DNA of 64,000 nucleotides from Xanthomonas sp. DAR 35659 (GTDB lineage Bacteria; Pseudomonadota; Gammaproteobacteria; Xanthomonadales; Xanthomonadaceae), in NCBI RefSeq assembly GCF_041242975.1, contig NZ_CP162488.1:4206001-4270000 (forward strand). The letters run 5' to 3'. Position numbers and translations under genes: made by a program. Shown in pieces: positions 20,567 to 30,963 of this stretch; the stretch's first letter is position 1; each line of letters begins with the position of its first letter. Below the pieces are notes generated by a model. It was given only the letters and a program-made list of their open reading frames with translations, was not told the origin of the DNA and did no database searches.

Positions 20567-20895
20567 GACGCGGTTCTCCAACTGAGTGAGAGCCCGACGG
20601 CGCACCACGGCGCCATCCGGCAGGATGGATCAAAAAGTGAACTTGTAAGTCTAGCAAGGTCTCGGGTTACATGGAAGCCCGTGGAACCTATCGGTTCCGC
20701 AGGCCCGGCATGGGGAGTGTGCCCATGCTCCGGCGCCGGACGTCGTTGGCCAGGGTGAGGATCCACCTCGGCCGCCCGCGCTACTCCAGCGCAGGACTAC
20801 CACGTCGCACCCACGCACGAGACCGCTGCATGGGCCGCCCTTCAAGTGGGAAGACTGCGCCCGGGAACCGGGGCGTCTTCACCGAAGGAAGTCAA
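20567..20895 (-). promoter_or_regulatory. Long leader of the alpha operon (rpsM)
   Basis: About 330 bases between secY and rpsM without a protein gene. On the minus strand it contains a strong hairpin at about 20851-20881 (GAAGACGCCCCGG pairing with CCGGGCGCAGTCTTC, imperfect) and a GGAACC-GATA-GGTTCC stem near 20684-20700. E. coli has an S4-binding leader at this place. I see the structure potential but cannot confirm an S4 site by eye. Confidence 0.5.
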
Positions 20896-20904
20896 ATTAT
20901 AGCA
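20896..20904 (-). promoter_or_regulatory. Extended -10 promoter candidate for the alpha operon
   Basis: TGC-TATAAT on the minus strand is a perfect -10 with the extended TGn element. It lies immediately past the secY stop codon and about 330 bases before rpsM. No strong -35 is seen, as is usual for extended -10 promoters. Confidence 0.55.
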
Positions 20905-20905
20905 A

Positions 20906-22276
20906 TCAACCGCGGGCGAAACCGCCGCCGCGCGAGCCACCCTTGAGGTTGGCCTTCTTCAACAGGCTTTCGTACTGGTGCGACATCAGGTGCGCCTGGA
21001 TCTGCGCGATGAAGTCCATCACCACCACCACCGCGATCAGCAGCGAGGTCCCGCCGAAGTGGAACGTGGTGCCGAGCTGGGTGCGCATGATTTCCGGCAG
21101 CAGGCACACGATCACCAGATACAGCGAGCCGGCCGCGGTCAGGCGCGTCAGCACGCCGTCGACATAGTCGGCGGTGGCCTTGCCCGGACGGATACCCGGG
21201 ATCAGCGCGCCGGACTTCTTCAGGTTGTCGGCGGTTTCCTGCGAGTTGAACACCAGCGCCGTGTAGAAGAAGGCGAAGCCGATGATCAGCGCGGCGAACA
21301 CGATCATGTGCACCGGCTCGCCCGGGCCCAGCGCGTTGGCGATGCGCTGCAGCCAGCTGCCGAAGGTGCTGTTGGACGCGGCCTGGCCCGACCACATCGA
21401 CAGCGTCGCCGGGAAGGCGAGGATGCTCGAGGCGAAGATCGGCGGAATCACGCCGGCCATGTTGAGCTTCAGCGGCAGGAACGAGGTCTGGTTCATGTAC
21501 GCGTTGCGACCGCCCTGGCGGCGCGCGTAGTTCACCGTGATCCGCCGCTGCCCGCGCTCGACGAACACCACGAACAGGGTGAAGGCGAGGATGGTCAAGA
21601 CGATCAGCAACAGCGAGATGAAGCTGAGATTGTCGTCGCGGTAGGCTTCCACGGTCTGGATCGCCGCAGCCGGCAGGCCGGCGACGATACCGGCGAAGAT
21701 GATCAGCGACACGCCGTTGCCGATGCCACGCTCGGTGACCTGCTCGCCCACCCACATCAGGAAGATGGTGCCGGCGGTCAACGCGATCACCGCGGTGAGC
21801 ACGAAGCCCATGCCGGGGGCGTACACCACCGGCGCGCCGCCCGGTGCGGTCTGGTTCTGCAGCGCGAGCGCGATACTGCCGCCCTGCACCACCGCCAGCA
21901 GCACCGCGCCGATGCGCGAATACTGGGTGATCTTGCGCCGGCCCGATTCGCCTTCCTTCTGCATCGCCTTCAGCGACGGGAAGATGTGCGTGGCCAGCTG
22001 GATCACGATCGATGCCGAGATGTACGGCATCACATTCAGCGCGAAAATGCTGAAACGGTGCAGGGCGCCGCCCGAGAACATGTTGAACATGTCCACGATG
22101 CCGCCGCCCTGCGCCTGCATCAGCGCAAGCATGGCTTCGGGATTGACGCCCGGCACCGGCACATAGCAGCCGATGCGGTAGACGATCAATGCGCCGACAA
22201 CGAACAACAGGCGCTGGCGAAGTTCCGTGAACTTGCCGAGCCCGCCGCCGAGATTCCCCATGCCAGCCTGCGCCAT
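20906..22276 (-). CDS. secY: Protein translocase subunit SecY
   Basis: A 456-residue channel subunit of the SecYEG translocon with ten predicted membrane helices. Recognisable segments are [30 protein letters not shown] (plug/TM2 area), [17 protein letters not shown] and the cytoplasmic loop with [15 protein letters not shown]. The start at 22276 has GGAG upstream. It is the last gene of the spc operon, seven bases after rplO. Confidence 0.98.
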   Translation of the reverse strand: MAQAGMGNLGGGLGKFTELRQRLLFVVGALIVYRIGCYVPVPGVNPEAMLALMQAQGGGIVDMFNMFSGGALHRFSIFALNVMPYISASIVIQLATHIFPSLKAMQKEGESGRRKITQYSRIGAVLLAVVQGGSIALALQNQTAPGGAPVVYAPGMGFVLTAVIALTAGTIFLMWVGEQVTERGIGNGVSLIIFAGIVAGLPAAAIQTVEAYRDDNLSFISLLLIVLTILAFTLFVVFVERGQRRITVNYARRQGGRNAYMNQTSFLPLKLNMAGVIPPIFASSILAFPATLSMWSGQAASNSTFGSWLQRIANALGPGEPVHMIVFAALIIGFAFFYTALVFNSQETADNLKKSGALIPGIRPGKATADYVDGVLTRLTAAGSLYLVIVCLLPEIMRTQLGTTFHFGGTSLLIAVVVVMDFIAQIQAHLMSHQYESLLKKANLKGGSRGGGFARG

Positions 22277-22283
22277 CTGCGTG

Positions 22284-22727
22284 TTACTCCTGCACGCTGC
22301 CGCCGGCAGCTTCGATTGCCGCCTTGGCACCGGCGGTCGCGGCGACGCCCTTCAGCACGAACTTCTTGGTCAGTTCGCCCTTCAGGACCACCTTGGCCTT
22401 CTTCGCGGTGCTCGGGACCAGCTTCGCGGCGCGCAGCACGGCGAAATCGATCTCGCCCGCCGGCAGGTTGTCGAGCTGGTAGGACAGCACTTCGGCGGTG
22501 TCCTTGGCCATCTTCGAACGGAAGCCGATCTTCGGCAGACGGCGCTGCATGGGGGTCTGGCCGCCTTCGAAGCCGGCCTTGATCTTGCCGCCGCCCTTGC
22601 GCGCGAACGAACCCTTGTGGCCGCGGCCGGCGGTCTTGCCCAGGCCGGAACCGATGCCACGGCCGACGCGGGTGCGCTCGGTGCGGGCGCCCGGCGCGGG
22701 CTTCAGATCATTCAGATGCAAAGTCAT
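22284..22727 (-). CDS. rplO: 50S ribosomal protein L15
   Basis: A 147-residue L15. It begins [15 protein letters not shown], followed by the Gly/Arg-rich rRNA-binding stretch [19 protein letters not shown] and the [15 protein letters not shown] signature. It assembles late into the 50S subunit. It is tightly packed between rpmD and secY (6 and 7 bases). Confidence 0.98.
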   Translation of the reverse strand: MTLHLNDLKPAPGARTERTRVGRGIGSGLGKTAGRGHKGSFARKGGGKIKAGFEGGQTPMQRRLPKIGFRSKMAKDTAEVLSYQLDNLPAGEIDFAVLRAAKLVPSTAKKAKVVLKGELTKKFVLKGVAATAGAKAAIEAAGGSVQE

Positions 22728-22733
22728 GGTCGA

Positions 22734-22925
22734 TTACTCCTCAACCTGGACGAGGTACTGAACCTTGTTGATCAGGCCGCGCACCTGCGGGCTGTCCTTC
22801 AGTTCGCGCACATCGTTGAGCTTGTTCAGGCCCAGGGCACGCACCGACAGGCGGTGACGCGACTGGGTACCACGAAGGCCGCGCACCAGGCGCACCTTCA
22901 CCGTCTTGTTGGACTCATTAGCCAT
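22734..22925 (-). CDS. rpmD: 50S ribosomal protein L30
   Basis: A 63-residue L30. The core [27 protein letters not shown] is family-typical, including the conserved RLxRGLRGTQ. Its ATG lies inside the end of rpsE, an eight-base overlap that suggests translational coupling. Confidence 0.97.
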   Translation of the reverse strand: MANESNKTVKVRLVRGLRGTQSRHRLSVRALGLNKLNDVRELKDSPQVRGLINKVQYLVQVEE

Positions 22926-23463
22926 GGTTGAGTTCCTCCACCTTCTTGCCGCGCTTGGCCGCGATGCGCGACGGCGACTGCATGTCTTCCAGGCCGCGCA
23001 GCGTGGCGCGCACCAGGTTGATCGGGTTGCGCGAACCGACGGCCTTGGCCAGCACGTTCTTCACGCCCACCGCTTCCAGCACGGCACGCATGGCGCCGCC
23101 GGCGATCACGCCGGTACCTTCGGAGGCCGGCATCATGAACACGCGCGCCGCGCCGTGGCCCGACTTCACCGGGTGCCACAGGGTGCCGTTGTTCAGATCG
23201 ATGTTGAGCATGCCCTTGCGCGCGTACTCCATCGACTTCTGGATCGCGACCGGCACTTCGCGCGCCTTGCCGTAACCGAAACCGATCTTGCCGTTGCCGT
23301 CGCCGACCACGGTCAGCGCGGTGAAGGTGAACTGGCGACCGCCCTTGACTGTCTTGCTGACGCGGTTGACCGCGACCAGCTTCTCGATCATGCCGTCGTC
23401 GACTTTCTCTTCGCGGTTGCGGTCGCGATCACGACCCCGCGGTGCACGCTGTTCTTCAGCCAT
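22918..23463 (-). CDS. rpsE: 30S ribosomal protein S5
   Basis: A 181-residue S5, a ribosomal fidelity protein. Signature segments are [35 protein letters not shown] and [22 protein letters not shown]. The Arg/Asp-rich N-terminus ([12 protein letters not shown]) is longer than in E. coli. The ATG at 23463 is chosen because the frame beyond it to 23580 has no homology. It overlaps rpmD by eight bases. Confidence 0.97.
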   Translation of the reverse strand: MAEEQRAPRGRDRDRNREEKVDDGMIEKLVAVNRVSKTVKGGRQFTFTALTVVGDGNGKIGFGYGKAREVPVAIQKSMEYARKGMLNIDLNNGTLWHPVKSGHGAARVFMMPASEGTGVIAGGAMRAVLEAVGVKNVLAKAVGSRNPINLVRATLRGLEDMQSPSRIAAKRGKKVEELNHG

Positions 23464-23617
23464 TGTGTGTTCCTTGGTAGTTGAAAGATTTACGGCTTGC
23501 ACGCCGCTTGTAGTTGTTGACTGGAGCCGTGTTCCCCGGACGCGCGCACAAGGCGCGCCAAGGTCCGATGCCACCCGCATCGGCAGGACGGGCGCGGCAG
23601 CGCCGCACCCGCAAGGA

Positions 23618-23977
23618 TCAGAACTGCAGGCCGCCTTCGCGCGCGGCGTCGGCCAGCGCCTTGATGCGGCCGTGGTAGCGGTAGCCCGAGCGGTCGAAGG
23701 CGACCTTCTCGATGCCTGCAGCCTTGGCGCGCTCGGCGATCAGCTTGCCCACCTTGGCGGCGGCGTCGCTGTTCTTGCCGTTCTTCAGGCCGTCCTTGAC
23801 GTCGGCCTGCAGGGTGTTCGCCGCGGCGAGCACCTTGGAACCGTCGGCGGTGAAGACCTGCGCGTACAGGTGCTGGCCGGTGCGCAGCACCGACAGGCGG
23901 GCGACGCCGAGTTCGCGGATGTGCGCACGGGTCGACTTGGCGCGGCGCAGGCGGGCGATGTTCTTGTTGATGCTCAT
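23618..23977 (-). CDS. rplR: 50S ribosomal protein L18
   Basis: A 119-residue L18, which binds 5S rRNA. It begins [24 protein letters not shown] and ends [26 protein letters not shown], the family C-terminus. A spacer of 154 bases separates it from rpsE and contains a CCGATGC/GCATCGG hairpin. The start at 23977 is the family start; the open frame extends further without homology. Confidence 0.97.
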   Translation of the reverse strand: MSINKNIARLRRAKSTRAHIRELGVARLSVLRTGQHLYAQVFTADGSKVLAAANTLQADVKDGLKNGKNSDAAAKVGKLIAERAKAAGIEKVAFDRSGYRYHGRIKALADAAREGGLQF

Positions 23978-24068
23978 GGTATGTGTCCTACGGAAGCTGA
24001 AGGAGAACAGGCTCTTGCATCGACGCGTCCGGCCATGAAAGACCGGACGCCTCGCAGAAGGAGCCGCC

Positions 24069-24596
24069 TTACGCCTTCTTGGCTTCCTTGCGAATGATGA
24101 CTTCACCGGCGTACTTCACACCCTTGCCCTTGTAGGGCTCCGGCGGACGGAAACCGCGGATCTTGGCGGCGACTTCGCCGACGCGCTGCTTGTCGGCGCC
24201 CTGCACCACGATCTCGGTCTGAGTCGGGGCGGCCAGGGTGATGCCTTCCGGCGCCTTGAACACGACCGGGTGCGAGAAACCGAGCGCCAGGCTCAGGTCC
24301 TTGCCCTGCATCGTGGCGCGGTAGCCGACGCCGACCAGCTCGAGCTTGCGCTCGAAGCCTTCGGACACGCCGTGCACCATGTTCGCCAGGATCGCGCGGA
24401 CGGTGCCGGTGATGGCGATCTGCGACGGGTCGTTCGCCGACAGCGTGGCGACACCGTTTTCCTGCTTGATTTCGACGCCGGCCGGCTTCGGCAGGGTCAG
24501 GGTGCCCTTCGGGCCCTTGACGCTCACCAGCTCGGACTGGACATTCAGTTCGACGCCCTTCGGGAGGGAGATCGGCTTCTTGGCTACGCGGGACAT
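24069..24596 (-). CDS. rplF: 50S ribosomal protein L6
   Basis: A 175-residue L6 beginning [17 protein letters not shown], with the C-terminal signature [19 protein letters not shown]. It sits at the base of the L7/L12 stalk and contacts the sarcin-ricin loop. It lies 16 bases after rpsH. The 91-base spacer to rplR carries a GCGTCCGG/CCGGACGC hairpin near 24027-24052. Confidence 0.97.
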   Translation of the reverse strand: MSRVAKKPISLPKGVELNVQSELVSVKGPKGTLTLPKPAGVEIKQENGVATLSANDPSQIAITGTVRAILANMVHGVSEGFERKLELVGVGYRATMQGKDLSLALGFSHPVVFKAPEGITLAAPTQTEIVVQGADKQRVGEVAAKIRGFRPPEPYKGKGVKYAGEVIIRKEAKKA

Positions 24597-24612
24597 GTGA
24601 GTGCTCCTTCCC

Positions 24613-25011
24613 TTAGGCCACGAAGCACAGGACTTCGCCACCGACGCCGGCCTGACGGGCCTGCGCATCGGTCATGATGCCCTTGGACGTGGAAATGATG
24701 GCAACGCCCAGACCGCCGAGAACCTTCGGCAGTTCGGTCTTGCCGCGATACTGGCGCAGACCCGAACGGGACACGCGCTTGAGCGTATCGATGACCGGAC
24801 GGCCCTCGAAATACTTCAGCACGATTTCCAGTTCGGACTTGTTGTTCTCGACCGCGTTGACGCGCAGATCGCTGATGTAGCCTTCGGCCTTCAGCACTTC
24901 CGCGATCGCAACCTTGATCTTGGAGGACGGCATCTTCACCGTCGGCTTGCCAACCGCGGCCGCATTCTTGATGCGGACCAGCAGGTCGGCGATGGGATCA
25001 GTCATGCTCAT
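24613..25011 (-). CDS. rpsH: 30S ribosomal protein S8
   Basis: A 132-residue S8, a primary 16S binder and the spc repressor in E. coli. It reads [20 protein letters not shown], with the C-terminal [34 protein letters not shown] at 25011 or 25005 are both possible. Unusually, a terminator-like hairpin lies between this gene and rpsN upstream. Confidence 0.97.
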   Translation of the reverse strand: MSMTDPIADLLVRIKNAAAVGKPTVKMPSSKIKVAIAEVLKAEGYISDLRVNAVENNKSELEIVLKYFEGRPVIDTLKRVSRSGLRQYRGKTELPKVLGGLGVAIISTSKGIMTDAQARQAGVGGEVLCFVA

Positions 25012-25159
25012 GGTGTCTACCTTTGAGTGCACCGATATCCGCTTTCGCGAAAATCTTGTGTGGTGGAGCTGTGGAATGACGCAGGGGTGAAGCGCGCGAC
25101 AACCGGAGAGACCCGCGGCGACCGCCATAACCCGTCCCTGCCAGCAGGCAAGGAGCGGG

Positions 25160-25165
25160 AGTATA
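25160..25165 (-). promoter_or_regulatory. Possible -10 element upstream of rpsH
   Basis: TATACT on the minus strand lies four bases past the T-tract of the rpsN-rpsH hairpin and about 150 bases before rpsH. No clear -35 is seen. It would allow transcription to restart after the terminator. Confidence 0.35.
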
Positions 25166-25169
25166 CGAC

Positions 25170-25193
25170 AAAAAGTCCGACTTGCGTCGGACT
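25170..25193 (-). terminator. Intrinsic terminator or attenuator inside the spc operon
   Basis: On the minus strand AGTCCGAC-GCAA-GTCGGACT forms a perfect 8-bp stem with a GNRA loop (25174-25193), followed at once by TTTTTGTC. It sits between rpsN and rpsH, where no terminator is expected. A second perfect 7-bp hairpin (GGGCGGT/ACCGCCC) lies at 25213-25230. Confidence 0.75.
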
Positions 25194-25266
25194 CGTTGTC
25201 TGAACGACACGCGGGCGGTTTGGACCGCCCTGCCCGGCCCCGCGGACGGGACCGGCGCCGCTGGAA

Positions 25267-25572
25267 TTACCAGCTGGCCTTGCGCAGGCCCGGCACGTCG
25301 CCGTTCATGGTCGCCTTGCGCAGCATGTTGCGGCCCAGGCCGAACTTGCTGTACACGCCACGCGGGCGGCCGGACAGTTCGCAACGGGTACGCTGGCGGC
25401 TCGGCGACGAATCGCGCGGCAGCTTCTGCAGTTTGACCACGGCCTCTGCCTTCTCGTCGTAGGACGAGCTGTCGGCGGCGATGATCTTCTTCAGCGCATC
25501 GCGCTTGTCGGCGAACTTCTTCGCCAGCTTCTTGCGCTTGATGTCGCGGTTGACCATGGAGGTCTTTGCCAT
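25267..25572 (-). CDS. rpsN: 30S ribosomal protein S14
   Basis: A 101-residue S14 of the long, zinc-free class. It has no CxxC pairs. The core [33 protein letters not shown] is conserved and the protein ends KASW. The start at 25572 is preceded by GAGGATTTACAG. A GGGAAT-type inverted repeat fills the spacer to rplE. Confidence 0.97.
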   Translation of the reverse strand: MAKTSMVNRDIKRKKLAKKFADKRDALKKIIAADSSSYDEKAEAVVKLQKLPRDSSPSRQRTRCELSGRPRGVYSKFGLGRNMLRKATMNGDVPGLRKASW

Positions 25573-25584
25573 CTGTAAATCCTC

Positions 25585-25673
25585 GGGATTCGAGATTGGG
25601 GATTGGAGATCTGCGGAATCCGGGGTGGCGGGCGTGACGCCCTTCCCTCCCGAATCCCGAATCCCGAATCCCG
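25585..25673. repeat. GGGAAT-type inverted repeat, copy A (rplE-rpsN spacer)
   Basis: The left arm contains gggattcg and gattggggattgg units (25585-25610). The right arm has three cgaatccc units in tandem (about 25648-25673), which are the reverse complement. It belongs to the same family as the six copies listed below. Confidence 0.65.
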
Positions 25674-25680
25674 GCGTCAA

Positions 25681-26223
25681 TCAGTTACGGAACGGGAACT
25701 TGAACGCTTCGAGCAGCGCCTTGGCTTCGGCGTCGGTCTTGGCGGTGGTGGTGATGGCGATATCCATACCGCGGATCGCGTCGACGGCGTCGAAGTCGAT
25801 TTCCGGGAAGATGATCTGCTCCTTCACGCCCATGTTGAAGTTGCCGCGGCCGTCGAACGAACGCCCCGACACACCGCGGAAGTCGCGCACGCGCGGCAGC
25901 GAGATGTTGATCAGGCGGTCCAGGAACTCGTACATCTTGGCGCGACGCAGCGTGGTCTTGCAGCCGATCGGCCAGCCATCGCGGATCTTGAACGACGCCA
26001 CCGAGATGCGCGACTTGGTCACCACCGGCTTCTGGCCGGAGACCTTGGCCATGTCGGCGACGGCGTTTTCCAGGATCTTCTTGTTCGTCGCCGCCTCGCC
26101 CACGCCCATGTTCAGCGTGACCTTGACCAGCTTCGGCACTTCCATCGGATTGGTGTAACCGAACTTCTTCATCAGAGCCGGTACCACTTCTTCCTTGTAG
26201 ATCTTTTCGAGACGGGAAGTCAT
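25681..26223 (-). CDS. rplE: 50S ribosomal protein L5
   Basis: A 180-residue L5, which binds 5S rRNA and the P-site tRNA. Signature segments are [27 protein letters not shown] and [27 protein letters not shown]. It starts at ATG 26223 ([17 protein letters not shown]) and lies 11 bases after rplX. Confidence 0.98.
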   Translation of the reverse strand: MTSRLEKIYKEEVVPALMKKFGYTNPMEVPKLVKVTLNMGVGEAATNKKILENAVADMAKVSGQKPVVTKSRISVASFKIRDGWPIGCKTTLRRAKMYEFLDRLINISLPRVRDFRGVSGRSFDGRGNFNMGVKEQIIFPEIDFDAVDAIRGMDIAITTTAKTDAEAKALLEAFKFPFRN

Positions 26224-26234
26224 TGTGTCATTCC

Positions 26235-26552
26235 TCAGGCGTCGAGCGCCTCACCGCTGGAGCGGAACACACGCAGTTTGCGTCCATCCTCCAGCACCTT
26301 GAAGCCAACGCGCTCGCCCTTGCCCGTCGCCGGGTTGACGATCGCCACGTTGGAAATATGGATCGACGCTTCGCGCTCGACCACGCCGCCGGCGACGCCC
26401 GCCTGCGGGTTCGGCTTGGTGTGGCGCTTGACGATGTTCGCGTTGGAGACGACCACGCGGTCGCCGTCGACGCGGACGATTTCGCCCTGCTTGCCCTTGT
26501 CCTTGCCGGTGGTGACGACGACCTGGTCGCCCTTCTTGATACGGTTAGCCAT
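26235..26552 (-). CDS. rplX: 50S ribosomal protein L24
   Basis: A 105-residue L24, an early 50S assembly initiator. It has the KOW motif [23 protein letters not shown] (about residues 6-28) and the [24 protein letters not shown] segment. It lies 15 bases after rplN. Confidence 0.97.
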   Translation of the reverse strand: MANRIKKGDQVVVTTGKDKGKQGEIVRVDGDRVVVSNANIVKRHTKPNPQAGVAGGVVEREASIHISNVAIVNPATGKGERVGFKVLEDGRKLRVFRSSGEALDA

Positions 26553-26567
26553 GTGTATGTCCTCCGC

Positions 26568-26936
26568 TCACAGCACTTCGGGAGCGAGCGAGACGATCTT
26601 CATGAACTTCTCGGAACGCAGCTCGCGGGTCACAGGCCCGAAGATGCGCGTACCGATCGGCTCCTGCTTGTTGTTGAGCAACACCGCAGCGTTGCCGTCG
26701 AAGCGGATCAACGAACCGTCGGGACGACGCACACCCTTGCGAGTACGCACCACGACGGCATCGTAGACTTCGCCCTTCTTGACCTTGCCGCGCGGGATCG
26801 CGTCCTTGACGGTGACCTTGATGATGTCGCCAATGTGCGCGTAGCGGCGCTTGGAGCCGCCGAGCACCTTGATGCACATCACTTCCTTGGCACCGGAATT
26901 GTCGGCGACGTCGAGGTAGCTCTGCATCTGGATCAT
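26568..26936 (-). CDS. rplN: 50S ribosomal protein L14
   Basis: A 122-residue L14, beginning [33 protein letters not shown] and ending [21 protein letters not shown]. It is at the subunit interface. By E. coli convention it is the first spc gene; here it follows rpsQ by 14 bases with no visible promoter, so S10 and spc are probably one transcript. Confidence 0.98.
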
Positions 26937-26950
26937 GATTCAGATCTCCC

Positions 26951-27220
26951 TTATTCGGCCGAACGGGTGACGATTTCGACCACCCGCCAGTTCTTGGTCT
27001 TGGACATCGGCGCAATCTCGGTCACGCGCACCACATCGCCTTCGTTGCAGGCGTTGTCGGCGTCGTGCGCATGGAGCTTGGTCGAGCGCTTGATGTACTT
27101 GCCGTACAGCGCATGCTTGACCTGACGCTCCACCAGCACGGTGACGGTCTTGTCCATCTTGTTGCTGACGACGCGGCCTTCGACCGTGCGCAGCGTCTTG
27201 CTTTCGTTATTGTCGCTCAT
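26951..27220 (-). CDS. rpsQ: 30S ribosomal protein S17
   Basis: An 89-residue S17. It begins [36 protein letters not shown] and has the family core [16 protein letters not shown] use the ATG at 27220; a second ATG at 27229 would add three residues. It lies 11 bases after rpmC. Confidence 0.97.
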   Translation of the reverse strand: MSDNNESKTLRTVEGRVVSNKMDKTVTVLVERQVKHALYGKYIKRSTKLHAHDADNACNEGDVVRVTEIAPMSKTKNWRVVEIVTRSAE

Positions 27221-27231
27221 CGCGGCCATCC

Positions 27232-27417
27232 TTACTTCGTGCTGCCGAGCAGGTGCTTGACGCGAGCGATCTCGCGGCGCACCCGGCGGGTTTCGTGAGT
27301 CTTCGGCAGCTGCCCGGTGACCTGCTGCATGCGCAGGGCGAACTGCTCCTTGCGCAGATCGGTCAGATGGGCCTTCAGATCGTCGGCCGACTTCTCGCGG
27401 AGTTGTTTGATGTCCAT
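27232..27417 (-). CDS. rpmC: 50S ribosomal protein L29
   Basis: A 61-residue L29, [31 protein letters not shown], which is at the polypeptide exit where trigger factor and SRP dock. The [14 protein letters not shown] ending is typical. Its start overlaps the rplP stop by one base. Confidence 0.97.
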   Translation of the reverse strand: MDIKQLREKSADDLKAHLTDLRKEQFALRMQQVTGQLPKTHETRRVRREIARVKHLLGSTK

Positions 27418-27830
27418 CAGCGTACCGTCCGGGTCACGAAGGTGGTGGTCACCGAGAGCTTGGCAGCGGCCAGGCGGAACGCCTCGCGCGCGACATCTTC
27501 GCCGACGCCTTCGATTTCATAGATCATGCGACCGGGCTGGATCTGGGCGACCCAGTACTCGACGTTACCCTTACCGGAGCCCATTCGCACTTCGATCGGC
27601 TTCTTGGTGATCGGCTTGTCCGGGAACACGCGGATCCACATCTTGCCGCCGCGCTTGACGTAGCGGCTGATCGAGCGGCGCGCCGCCTCGATCTGGCGCG
27701 CGGTCAGCTGACCGTGCGCCGTGGCCTTCAGCCCGTACTCGCCGAAGCTGACGGCGTTGCCGCTCCACGCCAGGCCGTCGTTACGACCCTTGTGCATCTT
27801 GCGGTATTTGGTTCGCTTGGGTTGCAACAT
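27417..27830 (-). CDS. rplP: 50S ribosomal protein L16
   Basis: A 137-residue L16, [19 protein letters not shown], with the conserved [24 protein letters not shown] and [25 protein letters not shown]. It organises the A-site and peptidyl-transferase region. The gene is five bases after rpsC and overlaps rpmC by one base. Confidence 0.98.
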   Translation of the reverse strand: MLQPKRTKYRKMHKGRNDGLAWSGNAVSFGEYGLKATAHGQLTARQIEAARRSISRYVKRGGKMWIRVFPDKPITKKPIEVRMGSGKGNVEYWVAQIQPGRMIYEIEGVGEDVAREAFRLAAAKLSVTTTFVTRTVR

Positions 27831-27835
27831 TGCCG

Positions 27836-28570
27836 TTACCTCGCTTCACGGGCCGGACGCGACGGACGGTCGCCACGGTCGCCGCGATCGTTACGATCGT
27901 TGCGCGGGGAATCGTCCTGCTTTTCCTGGCCAACCTGGGAGAAATCGAAGATCTCGCCCTTGTAGATCCAGACCTTGATGCCGATGATGCCGTAGGTCGT
28001 CTTGGCTTCGGCGAAGCCATAGTCGATGTCGGCACGCAGCGTGTGCAGCGGAACGCGGCCTTCTCGGTACCACTCGGAACGGGCGATTTCCGCGCCGTTC
28101 AAGCGGCCGGCGACGTTGACCTTGATGCCCAGGGCACCCAGGCGCATCGCGTTGCCGACCGAGCGCTTCATCGCGCGGCGGAACATGATGCGACGCTCCA
28201 GCTGCTGCGCGATCGACTCGGCGACCAGCTGCGCATCCAGCTCCGGCTTGCGCACTTCGGTGACGTTGATGTGGGCGGGGACGCCCATCATCTCGCTCAC
28301 TTCCTTGCGCAGCTTCTCGATGTCCTCACCGCGCTTGCCGATCACCACGCCCGGACGGGCGGTGTGGATCGTCACGCGCGCGGTCTTGGCCGGACGCTCG
28401 ATCAGGATCTTGCTGATGCCCGCCTGCGCCAACTTCTTGCGCAGCATTTCGCGAACCTTGAGGTCGGCCGCCAGGTAACCGGCGAACTCGCCCTTGTTGG
28501 CGTACCACTTGGAATTCCAGTCCTTGGAGACACCCAAGCGGATTCCAATCGGATGAACTTTATGACCCAT
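27836..28570 (-). CDS. rpsC: 30S ribosomal protein S3
   Basis: A 244-residue S3. The KH domain includes [20 protein letters not shown] (about residues 59-78), and the C-terminal domain has RTAR-like segments ending [33 protein letters not shown] charged tail rich in Arg and Asp (about residues 213-244) extends beyond the E. coli length, as in other xanthomonads. Confidence 0.97.
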   Translation of the reverse strand: MGHKVHPIGIRLGVSKDWNSKWYANKGEFAGYLAADLKVREMLRKKLAQAGISKILIERPAKTARVTIHTARPGVVIGKRGEDIEKLRKEVSEMMGVPAHINVTEVRKPELDAQLVAESIAQQLERRIMFRRAMKRSVGNAMRLGALGIKVNVAGRLNGAEIARSEWYREGRVPLHTLRADIDYGFAEAKTTYGIIGIKVWIYKGEIFDFSQVGQEKQDDSPRNDRNDRGDRGDRPSRPAREAR

Positions 28571-28587
28571 CGTCTTTTCCTTTCCGC

Positions 28588-28923
28588 TTACTTGGCGGCG
28601 CCCACAACCACAGTGATGTGGCTGGTGCGCTTGAGGATGCGGGTACCGCGGCCTTTCGCCCGCGCCATGAAACGCTTCAGGGTCGGACCTTCATCAACCA
28701 TGATGGTCTTGACCTTCAGCTCGTCGACATCCGCGCCCTGGTTGTTCTCGGCATTGGCGATCGCCGACTCCACCACCTTCTTGATCAGGTGGGCAGCCTT
28801 CTTGTCCGAGAACTTCAGCAGGTTGACCGCCCGCTCGGCGGAAAGACCGCGCACCTGGTCGGCGACCAGGCGGGCCTTCTGCGGGGAGATGCGCGCGGTG
28901 CGCAGGATTGCTTTCGCTTCCAT
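28588..28923 (-). CDS. rplV: 50S ribosomal protein L22
   Basis: A 111-residue L22 lining the exit tunnel. It begins [26 protein letters not shown] and has the tunnel-loop region [30 protein letters not shown] with no deletion of the kind linked to macrolide resistance. The ATG at 28923 has GGAG eight bases upstream, while the ATG at 28929 lies almost on top of it, so the shorter form is preferred. Confidence 0.96.
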   Translation of the reverse strand: MEAKAILRTARISPQKARLVADQVRGLSAERAVNLLKFSDKKAAHLIKKVVESAIANAENNQGADVDELKVKTIMVDEGPTLKRFMARAKGRGTRILKRTSHITVVVGAAK

Positions 28924-28935
28924 CGTCATCTCTCC

Positions 28936-29205
28936 TTACCGGCTCGACTTCTTGTCGCCACCGTGACCCTTGAAGGTCCGGGTGACGGCAAATTCGCCGA
29001 GCTTGTGGCCGACCATGTTCTCGTTGACCAGCACCGGAACGTGGTTCTTGCCGTTATGCACGGCGATGGTGAAACCCACCATCTCCGGCAGGATCATCGA
29101 ACGTCGCGACCAGGTCTTGATCGGACGCTTGCTGCCGGCCGCGGCCTCCACCTTCTTGACGAGGTGGTGATCGACGAACGGGCCCTTCTTGAGTGAACGT
29201 GCCAT
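28936..29205 (-). CDS. rpsS: 30S ribosomal protein S19
   Basis: An 89-residue S19, [20 protein letters not shown], with the signature [28 protein letters not shown]. It lies in the 30S head, next to S13. It follows rplB by six bases. Confidence 0.98.
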   Translation of the reverse strand: MARSLKKGPFVDHHLVKKVEAAAGSKRPIKTWSRRSMILPEMVGFTIAVHNGKNHVPVLVNENMVGHKLGEFAVTRTFKGHGGDKKSSR

Positions 29206-29211
29206 GGTCGA

Positions 29212-30039
29212 TTAGCCCCTACGATCGCGGACGATGAATTGTTCGGTGCGCTTGTTATGGCGCGTCTTGTAACCCTTGGTCGGGACACCCCACGGGGTGA
29301 CCGGATGCGGATTACCCTGACCGGCCTTGGCCTCACCACCACCGTGCGGGTGGTCGACCGGGTTCATGGCCGCACCGCGAACGGTCGGACGCACGCCGCG
29401 CCAGCGCTTGGCACCCGCCTTGCCCAGCTTCTCGAGGTTGTGCTCGTCGTTGCCGACTTCGCCGATGGTGGCGCGACACTCGACCGGCACCTTGCGCATT
29501 TCGCCGGAGCGCAGACGCAGGGTGGCGTAGATGCCTTCACGCGCGACCAGCTGCACCGCGGCACCGGCAGCACGCGCGATCTGCGCGCCCTTGCCCGGCT
29601 TCAGCTCGATCCCGTGGACGGTGGTACCGACCGGGATGTTGCGCAGCGGCAGGGTGTTGCCGGTCTTGATCGGCGCATCCGAACCCGCGATCACCTGGTC
29701 GCCGGCCTTCAGACCCTTCGGCGCGATGATGTAGCGACGTTCGCCGTCGACGTAGCACAGCAGGGCGATGTGGGCGGTGCGGTTCGGATCGTATTCGATC
29801 CGCTCCACGCGCGCCGGAATGCCTTCCTTGTTGCGCTTGAAGTCGATGACGCGGTAGTGCTGCTTGTGCCCACCGCCGACGTGACGGGTGGTGATGCGGC
29901 CGTGGTGGTTACGACCACCGGACTTGCCCTGCGGTTCCAGCAGCGCCGCGTGCGGCGCGCCCTTGTGCAGGTCGGGCGTGACCACGCGCACGGCCGAACG
30001 ACGGCCGGGAGAAGTGGGTTTGAATTTCATCAATGGCAT
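29212..30039 (-). CDS. rplB: 50S ribosomal protein L2
   Basis: A 275-residue L2, essential for subunit joining and peptidyl transfer. The conserved [20 protein letters not shown] segment, with the key His, is near residue 225, and the N-terminal [20 protein letters not shown] is present. Length is normal. It lies 10 bases after rplW. Confidence 0.98.
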   Translation of the reverse strand: MPLMKFKPTSPGRRSAVRVVTPDLHKGAPHAALLEPQGKSGGRNHHGRITTRHVGGGHKQHYRVIDFKRNKEGIPARVERIEYDPNRTAHIALLCYVDGERRYIIAPKGLKAGDQVIAGSDAPIKTGNTLPLRNIPVGTTVHGIELKPGKGAQIARAAGAAVQLVAREGIYATLRLRSGEMRKVPVECRATIGEVGNDEHNLEKLGKAGAKRWRGVRPTVRGAAMNPVDHPHGGGEAKAGQGNPHPVTPWGVPTKGYKTRHNKRTEQFIVRDRRG

Positions 30040-30049
30040 GGGATGGACC

Positions 30050-30349
30050 TCAGGCCTTGGCCGTTACGTCGATGGACTGGCCTTCGGCCAGACGCACGTA
30101 CGCCTTGCGCCAATCGCCGCGACGCCCGCTGCGCGAACGGAAGGACTTGTTCTTGCCCTTGACGTTCAACACATTGACCGACTCGACCTTGACGTCGAAC
30201 AGCTGCTCGACCGCGGCCTTGACATCGGCCTTGGTGGCTTCGTTCGAAATCTCGAAGACGTACTGATTGGAGAGTTCCTGCAGGCGCGCGGTCTTTTCGG
30301 AGACACGCGGAGCGCGCAGCACGCTGAAGATTTTTTCGTTGCTGCTCAT
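30050..30349 (-). CDS. rplW: 50S ribosomal protein L23
   Basis: A 99-residue L23, [21 protein letters not shown], with the [24 protein letters not shown] core. It sits at the tunnel exit and is the trigger-factor dock. Its ATG overlaps the rplD stop (ATGA), which suggests translational coupling. The in-frame ATG at 30358 would lie deeper in rplD and is not favoured. Confidence 0.96.
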   Translation of the reverse strand: MSSNEKIFSVLRAPRVSEKTARLQELSNQYVFEISNEATKADVKAAVEQLFDVKVESVNVLNVKGKNKSFRSRSGRRGDWRKAYVRLAEGQSIDVTAKA

Positions 30350-30951
30350 GCCAGCCACTCCTCGACCTTCTTGACCGCATCGGCGGTGATCACGACCGTG
30401 TCGGCCCCGACCAGCGACACCGGATCCAGGCCCTGCACGTCACGCACTTCCACGTAGGGAAGGTTGCGGGCCGACAGGTACAGATGCTCGGACGCTTCTT
30501 CGGTCACGATCAGCGGACGCTTGCCCACTTCCAGACCCTTCAGCTTCTCGATCAGACCCTTGGTCTTGCTGGCCTCGACGTCGAACGCGTCGACGACCAT
30601 CAGGCGGCCCTGGCGGTTCAGTTCCGAGAGGATCGCGCAGATGGCCGCGCGATACATCTTGCGGTTGACCTTCTGCTCGAAGCTGCGCGGCTTGGCCGCG
30701 AAGGTCACGCCACCGCCGACGAAGATCGGAGCGGTCAGCGCGCCGTGGCGAGCGCCACCGCCCTTCTGCTTCTTCGACTTCTTGGTGGTGCCGTTGACTT
30801 CCGAACGCGTCTTCTGCGCCTTGGTGCCGGCGCGGCCGGCGTTGCGATAGGCGACGACGACCTGGTGAACCAGATCCTCGCTGAAATCGCGGCCGAACAC
30901 GGCGTCGGAGACCGAGACCTTGTTGTTGCTACCCGTGATAACGAGTTCCAT
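30346..30951 (-). CDS. rplD: 50S ribosomal protein L4
   Basis: A 201-residue L4. The extended loop [24 protein letters not shown] (about residues 57-80) reaches the exit tunnel. In E. coli it also controls S10-operon transcription and translation through the rpsJ leader. The ATG at 30951 has GGAG at a good distance; the ATG at 30957 is too close. It overlaps rplW by four bases. Confidence 0.97.
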   Translation of the reverse strand: MELVITGSNNKVSVSDAVFGRDFSEDLVHQVVVAYRNAGRAGTKAQKTRSEVNGTTKKSKKQKGGGARHGALTAPIFVGGGVTFAAKPRSFEQKVNRKMYRAAICAILSELNRQGRLMVVDAFDVEASKTKGLIEKLKGLEVGKRPLIVTEEASEHLYLSARNLPYVEVRDVQGLDPVSLVGADTVVITADAVKKVEEWLA

Positions 30952-30963
30952 CGTCATCTCTCC

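Noticed and set aside
20567..20905. A hidden rpmJ gene before rpsM
   Set aside because: No frame contains the short Cys/Arg-rich L36 sequence.
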